DNA of 64,000 bases from Lacticaseibacillus paracasei subsp. paracasei (lineage in GTDB: Bacteria; Bacillota; Bacilli; Lactobacillales; Lactobacillaceae), in contig NZ_AP012541.1 in the NCBI RefSeq assembly GCF_000829035.1, forward strand, positions 434,001 to 498,000, given 5' to 3'. Positions 18,909-29,034 of the stretch are shown piece by piece; the stretch's first letter is position 1, and the number at the start of each line of letters is the position of its first letter. The notes below the pieces were generated by a model. That model searched no databases, was not told where the DNA came from, and saw only the letters and a program-made list of their open reading frames with translations. Made by a program: the position numbers and the translations under genes.

Positions 18909-19010
18909 TGTTACCAACGACGTCAGACAAATGCTGAAAAAAAGCATTGTTGTCAAAATCTTGTGAATTGCTTGTTAAGGTCTCCTTGTAAGCTAAAGGA
19001 GGCTTTTTTC

Positions 19011-19892
19011 ATGGAAAAGATTAACATCGAAGGGCTCACCAAACGCTATCGCGGCAAGGCGGCGCCGGCGCTTGATCAAGTATCGCTAGAAATTGAGACG
19101 GGGATGTACGGGCTGTTAGGCAAAAATGGTGCTGGTAAATCAACCTTGATGAAAATTCTGACCACGCTGGAGCAGCCGACAGCAGGTACGGTTGAAGTCT
19201 GCGGGGTGCCGATCAAAGCGGCAAAAGCGATTCGTCAACAAATCGGCTATTTGCCGCAAAGATTCGGCTTTTACACCAACATGCGAGTCGTCGATGCCAT
19301 GACTTATCTTGCGGTATTAGCCAATGTCCCAGCACGGGATCAATCTCAGCGAATTCAACATCTGCTCGAAGAGGTTCATTTAGCAGACAAGGCCCGCACT
19401 AAAATAAAAGCTTTGTCTGGCGGCATGTTGCAACGTTTGGGGATTGCACAGGCGCTCGTCAATCGTCCAAAAGTTTTAATCGTCGATGAGCCAACTGCTG
19501 GTTTAGATCCAGAAGAACGCATTCGCTTCCGAAATTTGCTGACAGATTTTGCAAATGAGCGCATCGTTCTTCTATCGACGCATATCGTGTCAGACATTGA
19601 GGCAACGACCAATACGATCGGAATTCTTGATCAAGGCCGGCTTTTGTTCAATGGCACAACCGATCAACTCCTATTGGCGGCAAATGGCCACGTGTTTGAA
19701 AAAGAAGTGCCAGTGGCAAAGTTAAACGAGTTTAAACGGCATCGTCGGATTACTGAGCAAGTAACGGATGGGACAATGGTTAAGTTGAGATTTTTAGCTG
19801 CCAGTCAGATCAATACCAGTGCGCAAGTTCTGCCAACGTTGGAGGAGGCTTATCTATATTTGCAGATGAAGCATGAGGAGGCCTTCTTATGA
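19011..19892 (+). CDS. ABC transporter ATP-binding protein
   Basis: 293 residues with Walker A GLLGKNGAGKST, Q loop YLPQRFGFY, signature LSGGMLQRLG, Walker B VLIVDEPTAGLDPEE and switch STHIVSD. AAAGGAGG precedes the ATG at 19011 by 8 nt; a longer frame from 18963 is unlikely. The family includes multidrug and antimicrobial-peptide exporters. Its ATG-TGA overlap with the next gene indicates coupling with its membrane partner. Confidence 0.92.
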   Translation: MEKINIEGLTKRYRGKAAPALDQVSLEIETGMYGLLGKNGAGKSTLMKILTTLEQPTAGTVEVCGVPIKAAKAIRQQIGYLPQRFGFYTNMRVVDAMTYLAVLANVPARDQSQRIQHLLEEVHLADKARTKIKALSGGMLQRLGIAQALVNRPKVLIVDEPTAGLDPEERIRFRNLLTDFANERIVLLSTHIVSDIEATTNTIGILDQGRLLFNGTTDQLLLAANGHVFEKEVPVAKLNEFKRHRRITEQVTDGTMVKLRFLAASQINTSAQVLPTLEEAYLYLQMKHEEAFL

Positions 19893-21037
19893 AACTATTT
19901 TGGATGGAGGTCAAACGGCAAACAACGGGCCGGACTTTTACGATTTATACCTTATTAGTGATGGCATTTGTGTTGTTAAATATGTGGCCAATGCTCGCAC
20001 GAAACGTGACGGCGTTGCCGACATCAACTAATAGCTACGACGATATCACAGCAACCGACTTCCAGACGCGCAAAACAAACGGCGTTGGCCAGTTACGATA
20101 CGACTATCAGCACAATACTTACGTCACGTATCCCTTGGGGTTTGCAAAAACAGTGACACTACCAAAGGCAGATCAGGCCCGCGTTCGTAGTTTACTGACA
20201 CAAGCCAACCAAGCAGAGACACAAGCCACATTGGTGAAAGCACTGGGACAGGTGGACAGGTTGATTGGCGGACAATCGGCTTACAGTTCACAGAACATTC
20301 AGGGGTTTGCGTCGCGACCGATGACAAAAGCCGAGGCACGGCAAGATCACAATCTGATTCTCAAAAAAGACCGTATCAGTGGTACCTTTGCACGACTATT
20401 TGCCGATTACGCCGGTATTGTCATGGGAATTCTACCCACCGTTGTCGTCATCGCTTATTGTTATGCTGATCGTCGAAGTCGTGCAACGACAAGTCTGCAA
20501 TCGAAAATGACCAGTACTTGGCGACTAGTAGGCAGTCGATACTTAGCAAGTCTCGTGACACTTTTGATGCCGATTTTTTTGATGGGAATCGTCTTAACCA
20601 TTCAAATCGCTCTGCATTATCAAGGGTATCAAATCGATTATCTCGTGTTCTTCAAAATGACCGGACTGTGGTTATTGCCAACAGTGATGGTTAGCAGCGC
20701 AGTGGGTTTTTTAAGTGATGCGCTTTTTGGCAATTTTCTCGGATTCGTGGTGCAGATTGGTTGGTGGTTGAGCACGATGATGATTGGTGCGCGGCAAGTT
20801 GCTGGCAATTATGGCTGGTTGCTGATACCGCGACATAATTCACTGCATAACGTTGCCTACTATGAGGCTCATCTACCAGAATTACTGTTTAATCGGTTAA
20901 CCTATGCCGCGCTCGCCATTGGTTTTATTTGCTTAGCCGTGGTGTTGTTAAATCTTCAACGAGGAGGAAAATTTCATGCCATCAACTTTGAAACGCTTGG
21001 TCGGGTTAGAACTCAAAGCCAACGAGTGCAGCACTAG
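19889..21037 (+). CDS. ABC transporter permease subunit
   Basis: 382 residues: one N-terminal membrane helix, a soluble stretch of about 130 residues (with many Gln, Thr and Ala) presumably outside, then five membrane helices. This is the ABC-2 exporter layout. It starts within the ATPase stop codon. The 3' end overlaps the next gene by 62 nt, an unusually long overlap. Confidence 0.82.
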   Translation: MKLFWMEVKRQTTGRTFTIYTLLVMAFVLLNMWPMLARNVTALPTSTNSYDDITATDFQTRKTNGVGQLRYDYQHNTYVTYPLGFAKTVTLPKADQARVRSLLTQANQAETQATLVKALGQVDRLIGGQSAYSSQNIQGFASRPMTKAEARQDHNLILKKDRISGTFARLFADYAGIVMGILPTVVVIAYCYADRRSRATTSLQSKMTSTWRLVGSRYLASLVTLLMPIFLMGIVLTIQIALHYQGYQIDYLVFFKMTGLWLLPTVMVSSAVGFLSDALFGNFLGFVVQIGWWLSTMMIGARQVAGNYGWLLIPRHNSLHNVAYYEAHLPELLFNRLTYAALAIGFICLAVVLLNLQRGGKFHAINFETLGRVRTQSQRVQH

Positions 21038-21605
21038 TTTGATCGTGCTTGGGTGTGGCCTGCTCATGCCGGTTGTTTTTACGATGACGCCAAGCAACTT
21101 AGCGCAGGCCGTCATGCCGGGCGAGTTGTTTCTGCCACTGCTGACCATTTTTGCTTTTGGCAGTCTGTTTTTACCAGAACAAACGGTCGAGATTGGCGCA
21201 GTCATTAATAGCAAGCAAACGCAACTATGGTGGCTTTATCTGTTGCGATTCATTTGGTATGCGGTGGTACTGGCGATGCTGGCCACAGTATTGATCGGCG
21301 TTTATGCTTTTTTAAATGTTGGGGTCAATCTGCTCATACTTTGGTTCGACTTTGTCGTCAAAATTTTGTTAGTTGGGAGCATCACGGTTTTGAGTTACAG
21401 CTTATCGCGATCGCTGGCAGTCGCGTATCTCTTGCCAACAGCGTATTTTGCATTGTGTATCGGTTATCGCTATTTAGGCGCGGTGAATATCATGACGTTT
21501 ATGCGTCATCGGGCAGTGTCTGACAACTGGATTCAGTTGCTGCTAGCTGGACTTTTTTCAGCGATCAGTTTTCTGAGTTTGAAAAGTCGACCGGTTCGGG
21601 GATGA
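20976..21605 (+). CDS. ABC transporter-associated membrane protein
   Basis: 209 residues with about six membrane helices and no clear motif. The ATG is preceded by GAGGAGG, which lies inside the end of the upstream permease gene. It is probably a second membrane subunit of the exporter under the two-component system. Confidence 0.75.
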   Translation: MPSTLKRLVGLELKANECSTSLIVLGCGLLMPVVFTMTPSNLAQAVMPGELFLPLLTIFAFGSLFLPEQTVEIGAVINSKQTQLWWLYLLRFIWYAVVLAMLATVLIGVYAFLNVGVNLLILWFDFVVKILLVGSITVLSYSLSRSLAVAYLLPTAYFALCIGYRYLGAVNIMTFMRHRAVSDNWIQLLLAGLFSAISFLSLKSRPVRG

Positions 21606-21693
21606 CAGGGAAAAAGTTTGACAGCTAGTTGGTGCTTTAGTGCTCGAGATTAGTGGTGGTAAGGCGGCGATTGGAAATTGTGCGATAGACAGG

Positions 21694-21735
21694 CAAAGAG
21701 CTCCATGCCGGTTGCTGCTGGCATGAAGCTCTTTG
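21694..21735. terminator. Long hairpin between convergent operons
   Basis: A 16-bp stem with one mismatch (21694-21709 with 21720-21735) and a 10-nt loop. The following T tract is poor, but position and stability suggest a bidirectional terminator for the ABC operon and the proteinase gene. Confidence 0.65.
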
Positions 21736-21794
21736 TTAATGTTTGTTGATTCGGTGATTTGTCCTGATGCTGCTAACTGGCTAATTAGTTGCAA

Positions 21795-24700
21795 TTAGTT
21801 TTTTTTATGTTTCTTTTTGCTCATCAGGCCGATGCTTAGCGCAAAGACCATACCAAGGAGGGCGATGCCTAGAGCTTGCAACCAATGACTGTTTTGCATC
21901 CCCATTGGTGGTAGGGCTTTGGCAGCTGCTTTAGTTGAATGGACTGATTTTGCCAGTGTTTTTTCTTTTGACTCTTTTTGTTTGAGAGCCGACGTTTTTT
22001 GATCCAAAGGCGAGGCGGATTCCGCATCCTTAACCGTTTTTGCTTTGAGACCTTTTTGAACAATAAGGATTGTGTCATCCTCTTTTTCAACTATATTAGA
22101 TTTCGGATCTTTTTGACGCGTCTTGCTGATGGTTTCCTCGTCATCAGTCACTTTGGATTTCGGATTTTTCTCGATAGCAGTCGGATTATCCTGGTTATCT
22201 TTGTCCGACTTTTGGTCGATTACTTTTTGATCAACGTTCGGTTGGACGGGATTGTCTTCGGTTGAAGACGTTGGTTTAGTTGCTTCAATCGAAATAGTAG
22301 GTTCGTCGGGTTGCAATGTTGCGTCTGTTGACGAATCCGTGGTGTTAGGGTGATTGGTTGCATGGTTTGAGCTCTCGACTTCAGTTTTAGTCAGCGTGTT
22401 TTGGCCAGATGTTGTCGTTGCAGTGCCGAACTCCGCTGTATCGTCGCTTGTTTTAGCCGGTGCGATGGTCTCAGACGAAAACTTCTTGTCGTCAGTTGCT
22501 GGTGTCACGGTTGTTTTCGAGGTGTCGATTTGGCTGTTTTGCTCACTTCCCGTTGTGAGTGTTTCGACCGGTGATCCAGTGGTTGTGTTGTCACTTGATG
22601 GGGTTGCCTTTGGATCAATTTTGGACTCAGCAGCAGAATCTTTGCCAGCCTGTGAGTCACTGACGGATGTTTCCGCGATATCGGGGTGATGGCTCTCGGT
22701 GTTTTCGACATCGACGCTTTCCGTTGTGGCTTCCGGCGCTTTGTCAGCAGTTGGTGAGGCTGTGGCTGGCGTGATGTTGGAATTAACGGCACGATCTTTG
22801 TCAATTGCTGGGTCAGTGACAGGCGACTCGGTATCAGTGGACTTATGGCTTTCGACTTTTTCGACTCCGATAGTTTCCGTGACCGTTTCAATGGCCTTGT
22901 TATCAATTGATGCGATTGTCGTTGCGTCCATTTCCGACTTAACGGAATTATCTTCGCTTGCCTTCGGGTCTGCGGCAACTGTTGCAGTGGTACCAGCTGC
23001 AGCCTCTCGATTGTCTTCGGCTTTAGCCTCTTCCACGGTTGTTTCATCGATGTTGTCTTCGTTTGGAGTGATTGCTGATGTGTCCGATTCTGACTTAATG
23101 GCACGATCCTCGTCTGTTTTCGGGTCTGAAACGGTTGGTTCGACATCATCGGATTTGTTACTTTTATCATGTTCACCTTTGGCGTCTTCCGCGACTGTTT
23201 CACCGACCTCGGTTTTACTTGGCGCGGCTGCCTCTGATTCAATTTCTGACTTAGTGGCACGATCTTTACTCGGTTTCGGATGAGTGACCGTTGTTTCAAC
23301 CACATTGACTTGATTGTCTTTTTCATCTTCGGTTGGTGTGTTTTCCTTTGTTATTTCAGTGGCTGTGGCCGTGTTGCTGCTTGGCGCGGTTGCCACTGAT
23401 TCAATTTCTGATTTAACGGTACCTTCATTGTCATCTTCTGTGTCGGTAACAGCTGATTCAACAGTATCGGTTTTATTACCCTTATCATCTTTGACATCGG
23501 CATGTTCCTTTGCAGTCCCAGAAGATGTCGCCGTGTTATCACGTGGCGCGATGGCTGTTAAATCTATTTCGGACTTTACACCACTGTTTTTGGCCATAGT
23601 CGGGGCGATATTCGTTTCAGCAGAATCAGATTTACTGCCTTTATCATTTTCGGCTTTGCTATCTTCCATGGCTGCTTCAACAGCTTTGTCGTTACTTTGC
23701 GAACTTGCAGCTGGATCGATTTCTGGCTTAACGGCACTATTTTTGTCAGTCGTTACATCAGTGATAGCCGGTTGGGTGTTGGCGGATTGATGACCTTCTT
23801 TTTCAGCAATTTTATCGTTTTCTATGGCCGCTTCAACAGCTTTGTCGTTACTTTGCAAACTTGCGGCTGGATCGGATTTAGGTTGAATAGCACTATCTTT
23901 GCTTGTCGTGAGGTTTGTGGCAGTTGGTTCGTCGTCATCAGTTTTATTGCCTTTGTCCTCATTGACTGTGGTTTCTGTTGCGGTCTCAACTACTTGACTG
24001 TCAGGTAGTGAGGTCGCTGTTGGATCAACTTCCGACTTAGTGGGGCTCTCTTTGTCCATCGTCGGATCAGTGTCAGTAGGGGCAGTGGTTCCTGGTGTGT
24101 TGTCTTTGGTGTTTGTTGCTTCAGTGGCTTCGGCGTCAGAATCAACGCCCTTAGCGTGATTCGGCATCGTTGTGGTTGCATTAGGACTGTTATCAACTGG
24201 ATTTTCATCAACAGCTGTTGTTACTGATGCTGGTGTGTTTGTTGCCGTGTCATCGTTTCCGTCACTTTGAGCTTCCTTTGATGTATCTATTTCGACAACG
24301 GGGTTACTTGTTTCAACCTTGCTGTCTTCCGGATTGACCATCGTTGGTTCGGTGCTTGGCGTCACCTCAGTTTTTTCATCGCTGGATGATGTTGTGATCG
24401 GTGCTTCACCTGCATTATTCTTGGGTGTTTGATCTTCTTGTTCAGGAGTAATTTCTAGTTCATCCAAGGATTCTTCCTTGAAAAGTTTTGGTGTCTTAGT
24501 GACGTTGAACGTTTTCGTTACCGTGTTGCCAACTTGATCAACTGCCTGTAGGGTAATGATATTGAGGCCATCGGTTAATTGATAGGTTTCGTCAAACGAT
24601 GCTGCACCATATGGGTTGTACCCGTTTGTAAGTTGATTCGGCGCGGCCGAAGATTGATGTGCATTAAAACCCGCCAGATTTTGCTGCGTGAAGATGTTGT

Positions 24701-27700
24701 TACCATTGCTATACAAACGATAGCCGCCGATATTGTCAGTCACACTCCCCTTAATTGAAAAAGTGTCAGCGTCCGTGGTGACAAGGTAGGTTCCATCATC
24801 GTCAATTTTCATCGAATCAGCATCTGAAAGCTCCAGTGTCGGCAAGGTTGTATCCATATAAAGCAACAGGAAGCCGCCATTGGTCTTCTCTTTACCGTCT
24901 TTATCGAGAGTTGTGAGGACATAGCCAATATTCCGCTCCTCAGTCGGGTTGCATGGCATGGTCATACTGAAGGAACCATCTGCTGCAAACGTCACTTCAT
25001 TTTGAGGATCATTTTGTCTCGGGGTGACAAAAATGCGTAACTTACTGTTTTTCGGATCAGATACCTTGCCACGAAGCGTGAGGGTCTTAAGCTTGGCGTC
25101 ATAGAAAGTGCTGGCGCTGTCAATGCCTACCAATGTTCGTTTGTTGTTGTTCAGGTCAAGGAAAGCAATGCCGTTGATGAACTTTCCCTTTGTGGTGATT
25201 GGTTTTGAATAGTCGGCACCCGAAATCACCTTGGCACGGCCCATCACGGTAGCTTCGTCATCAAACGGGTCGGTTTTAGTCTTTTCGTTAGAGTATCCAG
25301 TGTATTTTTTGGAAGTGAAGATGACGAACTCAGCAATACTAGGTGATTGAATGAAATCACCAAACCCATCTCGGGCTAATGCAGTGATGCTAAGGCGGGC
25401 ATAAGGATACCCAGTCGCATCAACTTTAAAAGTGACTGTCCCGGTCGTTTTATCAAGATTTCCTAAATAATCGCGTCCACTTTTACTGTCAGTCGCGGTG
25501 ACGATAAAATCTTGTCCCGCGGGCACCATCGCTTGAACCGTATAGATGCTGTCTTTGGTTGCCGCTTGGTAGAGGCCATCTGGTCGGATGATGTTATCAG
25601 TGCCAATTGGAAGCGACCAGCGTACTTGCGGCCAAATGAATGGCGGATCAACTTCCTTATTTTCACCATTGATTGCTTGAATGGAAGCTTCAGAACGATT
25701 ACCTGCGAGGTCTGTGATGGTCAGCATGAGCTTGCCATCTCCTTTTTTCAGAAGGACAAGCTGTTCATCGCTGAGCTGATAACTTACCGTTCCTGAGGTT
25801 GATTGATTGTCGTGATTTAAAGGAACACCATAGGTTGCGGAACCAATGGTGAGTTTGGCTTGACTATACGCGGTGAAACCCACGCCTTGGTCGCTATAGT
25901 CAGCCGTTAGCTTGCCGTCTGAGTAAGCCAAATTGGACAGCGTTGGTTTAATCGTATCGACGGCCACTGGTAAGCTCATGGTTTGCATGTTATTTTCGCC
26001 TGGTGTATAGGTCATACCGATCAGACGATAGGTGTAAATACCATCCTTTGCAGGCACCATTTTACCGGTGGTTTGATCATAGACTTGACCGTCCCATTTG
26101 AGCTTATCAGGATTCAGAAACATTGAGATTGATTTGGCAAGATCAGCATTGGTAGTGCTGCCGACCTCAAGGAAAGACTTGGTGGTGTCAGTTTCTTGAT
26201 CAATGACCCGCATTACTTTGTCATCTTGATCTAAAATCTGTGCAATCACTTGTTTAAGATTTTGCTTGGTGAAGACATAGGGGGTGATGGTGTCAGAAAT
26301 GCCATCGCCATTTGGTGAAAAAGCGACTTTGGTGTTCTGAACTTTGGCCCCAATCGTTTGCCAAGTGAAACCATTCGTCGGGTTATTGACTAGCTCGCTC
26401 AGCGATGTTGGATCGGTAATGCCTAATGGATTGTGGTTGTTATCGACAAGGTAGCCACCTTTAAAGATACTGCCTTCTTCGTTTGCGGGCTTGTCGAACA
26501 CGGCCTCATCATTGGTGGAACCGTAATATCCCATGTAAGGAACCGAAATGGATTGACGGTCATCGGCGGCTTTGAATTTGATAAAGCCTTCTACCACTTG
26601 ATTTAATTTAACCGTGTCATCAAGCGAAAGGGTAAAGGTGATCTTTTTGGATGCCCCGGCATCAAGCGTGAAAGTTGGCGTAGCAGTTGTGAGGGTGGCA
26701 CCAGGCAATGTGCGATCATGAACGGTTTTGTTGTTGGCGGTGTCAATCACTTCGGTAGCAGGTTGGCCAAGATCAAGCGTGTACGTTTGCTGATCGGTAC
26801 CGCGATTTTCCAACGTAATGACGAATGATTTGCTACCGGTGAATTGTTGTAATGAAACAGAACCGGCATCATCGGTGCCTTCTGCACTGACCGTCAAATT
26901 TGCAGCTTTCGCAACATCGATTTGACCTGCACCTTGACGTCGAGGAGAGATGATTTGTCCAGGGTAATTGATATCGAGTATTGGGTTAGCGGCATTCATC
27001 AAGGCTAGTTTCACTGCCTTTACGAGTTGCGCACCAGTTAAGTTTGTACTGCGTTTCAGATTTTGCATCACCAGTAAGCTGGCACCGGTAACATAGGCAT
27101 TTGCCTGTGAAGTGCCGCTCACTTTTCCAAGTCCATCATTCAGTAAGGTAGAGGCAACTTTTTCACCAGGTGCTGTGATATCGGGTTTTAATTTGTAGGA
27201 TGCTGTTGGTCCCCATGAAGAAGCGGATATCAAAGCGGCCTTAGGATCCAGAACATCGTTTCCGGCAGCAACCGCCATAGCTGATGGCGTTGCGCTAGGT
27301 GTAGTCAAAGTTGAAGCATTGGCAGGGTGATAACTGGTTGTGATTCCATTTGAAGCGGACTTGTCGTAAATACCACCGGCGTGACCATTATTGCCGGTAG
27401 CTACTGTCACAAAAACACCATGATCGGTTGCAAATTTAATGGCTGCCTGTCCTTCAGCGGTAGGATCATCAACATCGACGCCCATGCCAAAGGAGATATT
27501 GATGGCATTCGCACCTAAGTCCACTGCATCATAGATGGCCCGCGCGGCATTATTGAGTGAGTCAGAACTGGACTTGCCTAGTATTTTCATACTGAGAAGT
27601 TGGGCTTCCGGCGCAATTCCAGTTACATATTTCTTTGAATCACTAGGTTGACCATTAGCAGCGATGATACCAGCGAGATGTTGACCGTGATTACTCGTGT

Positions 27701-28493
27701 CAAATTTTAGATTTTCGTTGACGTTATTGGTGTAATCGTAAAAGAATGGGATCTTTTCATTGACATAATCGCCATAGCCATGACTTGCAGTGAATGCTTT
27801 GACTTGATCCTCTGAAAGTGCAGCCGTTTTGGCATCGCTGAGTCGAAAGTCTGGATGTGGCTCAACACCTTGATCAATAACGGCTGCCACCATGCCTTGA
27901 CCCTTGATATTTTGATCCCAGAGCGGTTGAACATTGCCTTTAGTTAGACTGGCTTTGTTTTCTGGGTTGGATGTTGGGGCTGGTTTTGCAATTGGAGCTG
28001 GTTTTGCTGGGGCTGCTGGCGCCTTTTGTGCGGGCTGGCTAACTGTTTTTTGAGCAGTTTTGGTATTGGTTGTTGTCGGGGTGGAGGGGGTGACCGATGT
28101 CGTTTGAGTAGGTTGTTTTGCCTTAGCTGATGCTTCTGGTTTAGCCTGTGACGCTACTGGTGCTGGTGTAGCAGGTTTCGCAGTGGCTGTAGGCGCGGAA
28201 CTTGCATCTGTTGTTGTTGGGGTGTCGGCTGAGGACGTTACTTGTCCAGTGGTCGTGGATGCTGGCTTGCTGACGGGTGAGTCAGCCGATGCCGCGTCTG
28301 GCGCTGCTTGATTAGATTTTGTTTGGGTTGTCGTTGGTGGGGTAGTGGCATCAGCAGAAACACCTTGAGCAGGTTGCATCATCAGAAAACTCGCTGCACC
28401 AAAAGTCACGATGGCACTGTAGACCCAGTGTCGCCCTGACTTATACATTTTGTAGCGGCGCTTTTCCTGTGAAAATGGCTTGACTCTGTTCAT
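21795..28493 (-). CDS. Giant cell-envelope subtilisin-like proteinase with acidic repeat stalk
   Basis: About 2232 residues from the ATG at 28493 (GGAGG at 8 nt; the ATG at 28508 overlaps that site). In order: KxYKxGKxW-type signal peptide (YKMYKSGRHW), a long Thr/Ala/Pro region to about residue 190, and an S8 domain with Asp207 in AVIDQG, His269 in NHGQHLAGI, oxyanion Asn in ATGNNG and Ser462 in SGTSQANAYV. Then Fn3-like and other beta domains to about residue 1340, some 800 residues of acidic Ser/Thr/Asp/Glu repeats, and a C-terminal anchor with LPPMG, a hydrophobic helix and KKKHKKN. It is a lactocepin/C5a-peptidase-like enzyme that would cut caseins or host proteins at the surface. The sorting motif is not a standard LPXTG. 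Confidence 0.92.
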   Translation of the reverse strand: MNRVKPFSQEKRRYKMYKSGRHWVYSAIVTFGAASFLMMQPAQGVSADATTPPTTTQTKSNQAAPDAASADSPVSKPASTTTGQVTSSADTPTTTDASSAPTATAKPATPAPVASQAKPEASAKAKQPTQTTSVTPSTPTTTNTKTAQKTVSQPAQKAPAAPAKPAPIAKPAPTSNPENKASLTKGNVQPLWDQNIKGQGMVAAVIDQGVEPHPDFRLSDAKTAALSEDQVKAFTASHGYGDYVNEKIPFFYDYTNNVNENLKFDTSNHGQHLAGIIAANGQPSDSKKYVTGIAPEAQLLSMKILGKSSSDSLNNAARAIYDAVDLGANAINISFGMGVDVDDPTAEGQAAIKFATDHGVFVTVATGNNGHAGGIYDKSASNGITTSYHPANASTLTTPSATPSAMAVAAGNDVLDPKAALISASSWGPTASYKLKPDITAPGEKVASTLLNDGLGKVSGTSQANAYVTGASLLVMQNLKRSTNLTGAQLVKAVKLALMNAANPILDINYPGQIISPRRQGAGQIDVAKAANLTVSAEGTDDAGSVSLQQFTGSKSFVITLENRGTDQQTYTLDLGQPATEVIDTANNKTVHDRTLPGATLTTATPTFTLDAGASKKITFTLSLDDTVKLNQVVEGFIKFKAADDRQSISVPYMGYYGSTNDEAVFDKPANEEGSIFKGGYLVDNNHNPLGITDPTSLSELVNNPTNGFTWQTIGAKVQNTKVAFSPNGDGISDTITPYVFTKQNLKQVIAQILDQDDKVMRVIDQETDTTKSFLEVGSTTNADLAKSISMFLNPDKLKWDGQVYDQTTGKMVPAKDGIYTYRLIGMTYTPGENNMQTMSLPVAVDTIKPTLSNLAYSDGKLTADYSDQGVGFTAYSQAKLTIGSATYGVPLNHDNQSTSGTVSYQLSDEQLVLLKKGDGKLMLTITDLAGNRSEASIQAINGENKEVDPPFIWPQVRWSLPIGTDNIIRPDGLYQAATKDSIYTVQAMVPAGQDFIVTATDSKSGRDYLGNLDKTTGTVTFKVDATGYPYARLSITALARDGFGDFIQSPSIAEFVIFTSKKYTGYSNEKTKTDPFDDEATVMGRAKVISGADYSKPITTKGKFINGIAFLDLNNNKRTLVGIDSASTFYDAKLKTLTLRGKVSDPKNSKLRIFVTPRQNDPQNEVTFAADGSFSMTMPCNPTEERNIGYVLTTLDKDGKEKTNGGFLLLYMDTTLPTLELSDADSMKIDDDGTYLVTTDADTFSIKGSVTDNIGGYRLYSNGNNIFTQQNLAGFNAHQSSAAPNQLTNGYNPYGAASFDETYQLTDGLNIITLQAVDQVGNTVTKTFNVTKTPKLFKEESLDELEITPEQEDQTPKNNAGEAPITTSSSDEKTEVTPSTEPTMVNPEDSKVETSNPVVEIDTSKEAQSDGNDDTATNTPASVTTAVDENPVDNSPNATTTMPNHAKGVDSDAEATEATNTKDNTPGTTAPTDTDPTMDKESPTKSEVDPTATSLPDSQVVETATETTVNEDKGNKTDDDEPTATNLTTSKDSAIQPKSDPAASLQSNDKAVEAAIENDKIAEKEGHQSANTQPAITDVTTDKNSAVKPEIDPAASSQSNDKAVEAAMEDSKAENDKGSKSDSAETNIAPTMAKNSGVKSEIDLTAIAPRDNTATSSGTAKEHADVKDDKGNKTDTVESAVTDTEDDNEGTVKSEIESVATAPSSNTATATEITKENTPTEDEKDNQVNVVETTVTHPKPSKDRATKSEIESEAAAPSKTEVGETVAEDAKGEHDKSNKSDDVEPTVSDPKTDEDRAIKSESDTSAITPNEDNIDETTVEEAKAEDNREAAAGTTATVAADPKASEDNSVKSEMDATTIASIDNKAIETVTETIGVEKVESHKSTDTESPVTDPAIDKDRAVNSNITPATASPTADKAPEATTESVDVENTESHHPDIAETSVSDSQAGKDSAAESKIDPKATPSSDNTTTGSPVETLTTGSEQNSQIDTSKTTVTPATDDKKFSSETIAPAKTSDDTAEFGTATTTSGQNTLTKTEVESSNHATNHPNTTDSSTDATLQPDEPTISIEATKPTSSTEDNPVQPNVDQKVIDQKSDKDNQDNPTAIEKNPKSKVTDDEETISKTRQKDPKSNIVEKEDDTILIVQKGLKAKTVKDAESASPLDQKTSALKQKESKEKTLAKSVHSTKAAAKALPPMGMQNSHWLQALGIALLGMVFALSIGLMSKKKHKKN
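22570..24050 (-). repeat. Degenerate tandem repeats encoding the acidic stalk
   Basis: About ten imperfect units of roughly 45-55 codons. The recurring pattern is KDxAxKSEIDPxA, then a Ser/Asn-Asp-Lys-Ala-rich part, then ED-K-x-NKSDxxE and VTDP. Units differ strongly in sequence but keep order and composition. They form a negatively charged spacer between the enzymatic part and the wall anchor. Confidence 0.75.
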
Positions 28494-28588
28494 TTTTATT
28501 TCCTCCAATGGTATTTAAAGCAGTCGTTTGTAACCGGCGCCATCAGCGATATGTGTGTCAATAAGTGATCCATTGAATCCTTGTTTGT

Positions 28589-28617
28589 AATTTAACCCGT
28601 TATAAAACTAATGTCAA
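28589..28617 (-). promoter_or_regulatory. Promoter of the giant proteinase gene
   Basis: On the minus strand TTGACA (28612-28617) and TAAATT (28589-28594) are exactly 17 bp apart. The same boxes, with the shared spacer start TTAGTTTTAT, precede the second proteinase gene. Confidence 0.75.
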
Positions 28618-28935
28618 TCATAAGGCGTAGAAAATTAACCCGGTTTAACGTTTTATTTAGTTATTACTGTAGGAGGTGAATAATTAAACAATTATAAAAA
28701 TATTCAGATGGGTGTTTAACGAAATGGCTAGATTTATTTAACGATGGATAATCATAAAATAAACGAATCAACTAAATTATTTGTGTGATATAGATGGATA
28801 CCATATGCGTATCACGATGAACAGACGCTTGCTTTATTACAGGCGTTGCGCGAACTTTAAAAACTTTCAATCAGACAGAATAAAAATCAATGCCTTCAAT
28901 CAAAAATTGGGTTCAATATCAGGTTCACTGTTACG
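28618..28935. other. AT-rich region between the two proteinase genes
   Basis: No convincing gene. The only ORF of note (28781-28984, plus strand) lacks a ribosome binding site and runs through the terminator of the second proteinase. A TTAACCCGGTTTAACG motif lies at 28635-28650, upstream of the promoter. Confidence 0.4.
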
Positions 28936-28973
28936 AAAAAATGCTAAGTGCTGTTTCCAGCAATTAGCATTTT
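28936..28973 (-). terminator. Intrinsic terminator of the second proteinase gene
   Basis: A 10-bp stem (28938-28947 with 28964-28973), extended inside by TGCTG/CAGCA around a GAAA tetraloop as read on the minus strand, and followed by a run of T on that strand. It separates the two proteinase genes into single-gene transcripts. Confidence 0.8.
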
Positions 28974-29034
28974 CTCTTGGCTGAGGTTGAAGGAATACTG
29001 AACACAATAGTTTTTGTGAACGGCTTTCCCTTGT

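Noticed and set aside
22354..23790. Several long plus-strand ORFs opposite the proteinase repeats
   Set aside because: They are low-complexity shadows of the repeat region, lacking start signals and typical composition.
22570..24050. CRISPR-like periodicity
   Set aside because: Units are about 150 bp, coding and degenerate, without constant short repeats or unique spacers.
28781..28984. 67-residue ORF between the proteinase genes
   Set aside because: No ribosome binding site, AT-rich, and it reads through a terminator.
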